Source: Streptomyces physcomitrii
Lineage (GTDB): Bacteria > Actinomycetota > Actinomycetes > Streptomycetales > Streptomycetaceae
Assembly (NCBI RefSeq): GCF_012273655.1
Contig: NZ_JAAWWP010000001.1
Span: 496,001 to 560,000, forward strand
DNA: 64,000 nucleotides
Reading direction: 5' to 3'
Made by a program: the position numbers and the translations under genes. Shown here in pieces: positions 59,810 through 64,000 of this stretch. The notes beneath the pieces were generated by a model. It was not told the origin of the DNA, did not search any database, and saw only the letters and a list, made by a program, of their open reading frames with translations. The first letter of the stretch is position 1. Each line of letters starts with the position of its first letter.

Positions 59810-60859
59810 TCAGAAGTCGTCGTCGAAGGAGACCGAGCCCTCGACCGCCACCTGGTACGCGGAGGGGCGGCGCTCGAAGAAGTTGGTCAGCTCCTGGACG
59901 CCCTGCAACTCCATGAAGGAGAAGGGGTTCTCCGAGCCGTACACCGGCGCGAAGCCGAGCCGCTGGAGGCGCTGGTCGGCCACGCACTCCAGGTACTGCC
60001 GCATCGACTCGGTGTTCATCCCGGGCAGCCCGTCCCCGCACAGATCGCGCGCGAACTGCAGCTCCGCCTCGACGGCCTCCTTCAGCATGTCGGTGACCTG
60101 CCGCGTCAGCTCCTCGTCGAAGAGGTCCGGCTCCTCCTTGCGGACGGTGTCCACCACCTCGAAGGCGAAGGACATGTGCATCGTCTCGTCGCGGAAGACC
60201 CAGTTGGTGCCGGTGGCGAGGCCGTGCAGCAGCCCGCGGGAGCGGAACCAGTAGACGTAGGCGAAGGCCCCGTAGAAGAAGAGCCCCTCGATGCAGGCGG
60301 CGAAGCAGATCAGGTTGAGCAGGAAGCGGCGCCGGTCGGCGCGGGTCTGCAGGCTCTCGATCTTCTCCACCGAGTCCATCCACCGGAAGCAGAAGGAGGC
60401 CTTCTCGCGGATGGACGGGATGTTCTCCACCGCGGCGAAGGCGTCCGCCCGGTCCTCGGGATCGGGCAGATAGGTGTCGAGCAGCGTCAGATAGAACTGG
60501 ACGTGCACGGCCTCCTCGAAGAGCTGGCGGCTCAGATACAGCCGCGCCTCGGGGGAGTTGATGTGCTTGTAGAGCGTCAGGACCAGGTTGTTGGCGACGA
60601 TCGAGTCACCGGTGGCGAAGAAGGCCACCAGGCGGCCGATCATGTGGCGCTCGCCCGCGGACAGCTTCGCCAGGTCGGCGACGTCCGAGTGGAGGTCCAC
60701 CTCCTCGACGGTCCAGGTGTTCTTGATCGCGTCCCGGTAGCGCTCGTAGAAGTCGGGGTAGCGCATCGGCCGCAGGGTCAGCTCGAAACCGGGGTCGAGC
60801 AGATTGCGCGGCTGCTTCGCGGCCGCCCGGGCTTCGGCGTCGGGGTGTACGGCGGTCAT
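59810..60859 (-). CDS. nrdB: Class Ia ribonucleotide reductase small subunit NrdB
   Basis: 349 residues of the ferritin-like radical-generating subunit. Iron ligands and helices are visible in RQLFEEAVHVQFYL, CFAACIEGLFFYG and FRDETMHMSFAFE. The radical tyrosine is probably in the region ending AYVYWFRSR. The C-terminal tail, ending EGSVSFDDDF, is the peptide that docks on NrdA. ATG 60859 overlaps the nrdA TAA by one base (TAATG), so they are coupled. In S. coelicolor a third gene, nrdS, follows nrdB (recollection); here the P450 terminator is only 9 bp away and nrdS is absent. Confidence 0.93.
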   Translation of the reverse strand: MTAVHPDAEARAAAKQPRNLLDPGFELTLRPMRYPDFYERYRDAIKNTWTVEEVDLHSDVADLAKLSAGERHMIGRLVAFFATGDSIVANNLVLTLYKHINSPEARLYLSRQLFEEAVHVQFYLTLLDTYLPDPEDRADAFAAVENIPSIREKASFCFRWMDSVEKIESLQTRADRRRFLLNLICFAACIEGLFFYGAFAYVYWFRSRGLLHGLATGTNWVFRDETMHMSFAFEVVDTVRKEEPDLFDEELTRQVTDMLKEAVEAELQFARDLCGDGLPGMNTESMRQYLECVADQRLQRLGFAPVYGSENPFSFMELQGVQELTNFFERRPSAYQVAVEGSVSFDDDF

Positions 60860-63231
60860 TACTGGCAGGCCTCGCAGGACTCGGGGTTCTCCAGGGAGCA
60901 GGCGACGGCGCTCTCGTCGGTCACCTGCGCGGGCAGCGCGGCGGGCTCGGCGGCCCGACCGGTGCCCTGGGCGGCGCGCGCGATCCGGGTCGCCGGTCGC
61001 GAGCGCAGGTAGTACGTGGTCTTCAGCCCCTGCTTCCAGGCGTAGGCGTACATCGAGGAGAGCTTGCCGATGGTCGGCGTCTCCAGGAAGAGGTTCAGCG
61101 ACTGCGACTGGTCCAGATACGGGGTGCGCGCGGCGGCCATGTCGACGAGTCCGCGCTGCGGGATCTCCCAGGCCGTGCGGTACAGCGCCCGCACCTCGGC
61201 GGGGATCCAGGCGAAGCCCTGCACCGAGCCGCCCGCCTCGCGCAGCGCCTCCCGGCTGCGGGCGTCCCAGACGCCGAGCGCCTTCAGCTCGTCCACCAGG
61301 TAGGAGTTGACCTGGAGGAACTCCCCGCTGAGCGTCTCGCGTTTGAAGAGGTTGGAGACCTGCGGCTCGATGCACTCGTAGACGCCCGCGATGGAGGCGA
61401 TGGTCGCGGTCGGCGCGATCGCGAGGAGCAGCGCGTTGCGCATGCCGGTACGGGCGATCCGGGCGCGCAGCGCGGACCAGCGCTCCGGCCAGGCCGCCGT
61501 GGTGTCGTAGTGGTCCGGGTGCAGCACGCCGCGGGCCGCGCGGGTCTGCTCCCAGGCCGGCAGCGGGCCCTCCCGCTCGGCCAGCTCGGCGGAGGTCTCG
61601 TAGGCGGCGAGCATGATGCGCTCGGCGATCCGGGTGGACAGCTCCCGGGCCTCGGCGGAGTCGAAGGGCAGCCGCAGCTTGAAGAAGACGTCCTGCAGGC
61701 CCATCACGCCCAGACCCACCGGGCGCCAGCGGGAGTTGGAGCGGCCCGCCTGCTCGGTCGGGTAGAAGTTGATGTCGATGACCCGGTCCAGGAAGGTCAC
61801 CGCGGTGCGCACGGTGGCGTCCAGGCGCTCCCAGTCGATGCCCTCGCCGTCCACCAGCGCGCCGAGGTTGACCGAGCCGAGGTTGCAGACGGCCGTCTCG
61901 CCGTCGTCGGTGACCTCCAGGATCTCCGTGCACAGATTGGAGGAGTGCACGGTGTGGCCCGGCTCGGCGGTCTGGTTGGCGGTGCGGTTGGAGGCGTCCT
62001 TGAAGGTGATCCAGCCGTTGCCGGTCTGCGCGAGGGTGCGCATCATCCGGCCGTACAGCTCGCGGGCCGGGATGGTCCGGTCGGCGAGCCCCGCGGCCTC
62101 GGCCCTGCGGTAGGCGGCGTCGAACTCCTCGCCCCACAGGTCGACCAGCTCGGGGGTGTCGGCCGGGGAGAACAGCGACCAGTCGGCGTCCGCCTCGACG
62201 CGGCGCATGAACTCGTCGGGGATCCAGTGCGCGAGGTTGAGGTTGTGGGTGCGGCGCTGGTCCTCGCCGGTGTTGTCGCGCAGTTCGAGGAACTCCTCGA
62301 TGTCCGCGTGCCAGGTCTCCAGGTAGACCGCGGCGGCGCCCTTGCGGCGGCCGCCCTGGTTGACCGCGGCCACCGAGGCGTCCAGCGTCTTGAGGAAGGG
62401 CACGATGCCGCCGGAGTGGCCGTTGGTGCCCCGGATCAGCGAACCGCGGGCGCGGATGCGGGAGTAGGACAGGCCGATGCCCCCGGCGTGCTTGGAGAGG
62501 CGGGCGACCTGGTGGTAGCGGTCGTAGATGGAGTCCAGCTCGTCCTGCGGGGAGTCGAGGAGGTAGCAGGAGGACATCTGGGGGTGGCGGGTACCGGAGT
62601 TGAAGAGCGTGGGGGAGGAGGGCAGGTACTCCAGACGGCTCATCAGCCGGTAGAGCGAGGCCACCTCCTCGACCGCGGCGGGGCTCGCGTCCTTGGCGAG
62701 GCCGCAGGCCACCCGCAGCAGGAAGTGCTGGGGCGTCTCGATGACCTGACGGGTCAGCGGGTGGCGCAGCAGATAGCGGCTGTGCAGGGTGCGCAGCCCG
62801 AAGTAGCCGAAGCGGTCGTCCGCCTCGGTGTCGATCATCGCGTCGAGCCGGGCCGCGTGCGCGGTGACGAACTCGGCGGTGCGGTCGGCGATCAGCCCCT
62901 CGCGGTGCCCGGTGGCGACCGAGCCGGAGAAGCCGCGCACGCCCTGGCTCGCGGCCTCGTCCCGGATGGTGAGGGTGAGCAGCCGCGCGGCGAGCCGGGA
63001 GTACGCCGGGTCCTCCGAGATCAGTCCGGCGGCCGACTCCGTTGCCAGTCCGCGCAGTTCGGCCTCGTCGGCGGCGGCCGAAAGCCCGCGCAGGGCGGCC
63101 GCGGCGACCCGTCCGGAGTCCGCGTCGGGGAGGTCGGCGGTGAGCCGGGTCAGGGTGCGCAGCAGGGCGGCACCGGGTCCCTCGGCCTCGGGGTGAGTCG
63201 CAGTCGCCTCTTGGGCGGGCGCGATGGTCAC
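60859..63231 (-). CDS. nrdA: Class Ia ribonucleotide reductase large subunit NrdA
   Basis: 790 residues from a GTG at 63231 with GAGGGAGAG upstream. Catalytic NLCTEIL, CNLGSVNLG, SSCYLLDSPQDE and the C-terminal redox CEAC pair are present. The N-terminal ATP-cone region is weakly conserved by eye (LLRTLTRLTADLPD). It reduces ribonucleotides to deoxyribonucleotides with NrdB. The leader contains a cobalamin riboswitch, so the enzyme is expected only when B12 is scarce, complementing the B12-dependent class II NrdJ elsewhere. NrdR-like boxes lie upstream. Confidence 0.94.
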   Translation of the reverse strand: MTIAPAQEATATHPEAEGPGAALLRTLTRLTADLPDADSGRVAAAALRGLSAAADEAELRGLATESAAGLISEDPAYSRLAARLLTLTIRDEAASQGVRGFSGSVATGHREGLIADRTAEFVTAHAARLDAMIDTEADDRFGYFGLRTLHSRYLLRHPLTRQVIETPQHFLLRVACGLAKDASPAAVEEVASLYRLMSRLEYLPSSPTLFNSGTRHPQMSSCYLLDSPQDELDSIYDRYHQVARLSKHAGGIGLSYSRIRARGSLIRGTNGHSGGIVPFLKTLDASVAAVNQGGRRKGAAAVYLETWHADIEEFLELRDNTGEDQRRTHNLNLAHWIPDEFMRRVEADADWSLFSPADTPELVDLWGEEFDAAYRRAEAAGLADRTIPARELYGRMMRTLAQTGNGWITFKDASNRTANQTAEPGHTVHSSNLCTEILEVTDDGETAVCNLGSVNLGALVDGEGIDWERLDATVRTAVTFLDRVIDINFYPTEQAGRSNSRWRPVGLGVMGLQDVFFKLRLPFDSAEARELSTRIAERIMLAAYETSAELAEREGPLPAWEQTRAARGVLHPDHYDTTAAWPERWSALRARIARTGMRNALLLAIAPTATIASIAGVYECIEPQVSNLFKRETLSGEFLQVNSYLVDELKALGVWDARSREALREAGGSVQGFAWIPAEVRALYRTAWEIPQRGLVDMAAARTPYLDQSQSLNLFLETPTIGKLSSMYAYAWKQGLKTTYYLRSRPATRIARAAQGTGRAAEPAALPAQVTDESAVACSLENPESCEACQ

Positions 63232-63358
63232 GTGTCACTCTCCCTCGCTGGACGGAACCGCGCAGGGGAGGGCACACGTCTGCCGGATGGCACGGCAGGC
63301 CGCGTCCACCACCCTTCCGCGGGGCTCCGGACGTCTGGACCCGGGACGGACGTACCGG

Positions 63359-63458
63359 GTCGCCGTCGACAGGTCTTCGGACTCACGGGGCAGGCAGAGA
63401 CTGCCCGTTCACCGTTGCGGGACAGTTCCGGACTTCCACCGGATTCCCCTGCGGCGAC
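63359..63458 (-). promoter_or_regulatory. Cobalamin (B12) riboswitch of nrdAB
   Basis: The minus strand shows GGGAATCCGGTGGAAGTCC, then CCCGCAACGGTGA and GAGTCCGAAGACC, the canonical cobalamin aptamer core. P1 is formed by GTCGCCG (63458-63452) and CGGCGAC (63365-63359). Downstream, CCCTC can pair with GAGGG at the nrdA Shine-Dalgarno, suggesting ribosome-binding-site sequestration when B12 is bound. No intrinsic terminator with a U-tract was seen. Confidence 0.92.
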
Positions 63459-63501
63459 AGCGAGCACGAGCATACATGTGGTGCCGTCCCGCGAAGGAAC
63501 A

Positions 63502-63518
63502 CCCCACATCTTGTGGTG
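63502..63518 (-). promoter_or_regulatory. NrdR-like box upstream of nrdA
   Basis: CCACA-TCT-TGTGG (63504-63516) is a perfect 5-bp inverted repeat, similar to Streptomyces NrdR boxes. A second TGTGGTG half-site occurs at 63477-63483, 35 bp away. Both are above the riboswitch, where the nrdAB promoter should be. Confidence 0.55.
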
Positions 63519-63606
63519 CGTTGTGTCGCATGGACGCACCGGAATTCCGGCGCCCGCGGCGCCTCGCAGCCCTCGCGCAGGCGGCTCGGAGCACCGGCGC
63601 GGCGGC

Positions 63607-64000
63607 TCAGAGCGTCAGCGCGTACGCGAGCAGCGTCAGTGCGGGTACCGGTTCCCAGTCCCGCTCGGGGGCCCGGGTGAAGCCGAGCCGCTCGTAGAGC
63701 CGGTGGGCGGAGCGCATCGCGGGCTGGGTGGAGAGCACCAGGGCGCGGCAGTCCGGCAGCGCGCGGGCCCGCTCGACGCAGGCGCGCACCAGGGCCTCTC
63801 CGGCGCCCCTGCCGCGCGCCGCGGCCGAGACCGCGAGCATCCGGAACTCGGCCTCCCCGGCGCCCGCGAGCTCCGCGTACGGCCCCTGTGCGGCGAAGGT
63901 CACGGCGCCGCGTATCCGCCCGTCCTCCTCGGCGACGAGCACCTCGGCCTCGGCCGCCCGCCGGGCCACGTCGCGCAGCACCGGCAGGTAGGGGTCGTCC
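63607..64000 (-). CDS. GNAT-family acetyltransferase (C-terminal part, runs off the right edge)
   Basis: The frame remains open to the window edge (residues DDPYLPVLRDVARR upstream of an internal GTG at 63981), so the true start is outside. About 130 residues are visible. The GNAT core includes [21 protein letters not shown] with the acetyl-CoA loop RGRGAG, and RALVLSTQPAMRSAHRLYERLGF. The C-terminus is PVPALTLLAYALTL. The substrate is unknown. It lies upstream of nrdA on the same strand but is separated by 375 bp containing the riboswitch and promoter, so it is not part of the nrd operon. Confidence 0.85.
   Translation of the reverse strand, partial: DDPYLPVLRDVARRAAEAEVLVAEEDGRIRGAVTFAAQGPYAELAGAGEAEFRMLAVSAAARGRGAGEALVRACVERARALPDCRALVLSTQPAMRSAHRLYERLGFTRAPERDWEPVPALTLLAYALTL

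Noticed and set aside
1..64000. CRISPR arrays, IS elements, integrases or phage genes
   Set aside because: No regularly spaced repeats, terminal inverted repeats or transposase/integrase motifs were seen.

Overview
The window is chromosomal DNA from a high-GC actinobacterium, almost certainly a Streptomyces. Third codon positions are strongly GC-biased, GTG and TTG starts are common, and marker genes include wblC, sigR-rsrA, the epi-isozizaene synthase/CYP170 pair, nrdAB behind a cobalamin riboswitch, and a mycothiol-dependent mycoredoxin. From memory the gene order follows the S. coelicolor interval around SCO5182-SCO5226, and much of the first 36 kb also matches the M. tuberculosis Rv3202c-Rv3193c neighbourhood. 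I could not run a search, so those correspondences are recollection plus motif reading. I saw no insertion sequence, prophage, integrase or CRISPR array.

Layout. 1-8.8 kb: the start of an unrecognised Gly/Thr-rich gene leaving the window, an alkyltransferase-like DNA-damage protein, and the two subunits of the AdnAB helicase-nuclease. 8.8-16.7 kb: two small minus-strand genes, an M20 dipeptidase, NudC, mycoredoxin, UvrD2, and the antibiotic-response regulator WblC with its long attenuating leader. 17-19.3 kb: an ArsR-type repressor/MFS exporter pair and a small zinc-ribbon protein. 19.4-26.6 kb: an ABC1 kinase, a degenerate ThiF-fold protein, a YgjP-like metallopeptidase and three tandem AIM24-domain genes, the first fused to TerD. 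26.8-36.2 kb: NUDIX and DUF2342 metalloprotease, an SDR, MoaE, a 56-residue membrane protein, a PDZ/Lon-like protease, a PPA1357-like protein and the large UPF0182 membrane protein.

36.2-48.7 kb: two identical initiator tRNA genes flanking a Sel1-repeat gene, a PucR regulator, CatR-catalase, a CBS-domain protein, HisN, a TetR regulator, an SMR exporter, RsgA, AroA and the SRAP protease. 48.8-56.9 kb: an M50-like protein, an alpha/beta hydrolase, SigR and its redox anti-sigma RsrA, two consecutive HD-domain membrane proteins, a TPR protein and peptide deformylase. 57.3-64 kb: albaflavenone biosynthesis (terpene synthase plus P450), convergent class Ia ribonucleotide reductase nrdAB under a B12 riboswitch, and a GNAT fragment at the right edge.

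Themes. DNA repair (ATL, AdnAB, UvrD2, SRAP), thiol and peroxide stress (mycoredoxin with a sigma-R promoter, SigR/RsrA, CatR/CatA) and antibiotic/translation stress (WblC, deformylase, fMet tRNAs, RsgA) are concentrated here. Regulation visible in the DNA includes the wblC attenuator, sigma-R promoters at mrx1 and sigR, exact or near-exact DnaA boxes upstream of adnB and uvrD2, an inverted-repeat operator around the arsR-type promoter, a CatR-like box in the catA promoter, the cobalamin riboswitch, and a recurrent -10 hexamer 6-7 bp from start codons that predicts many leaderless mRNAs.
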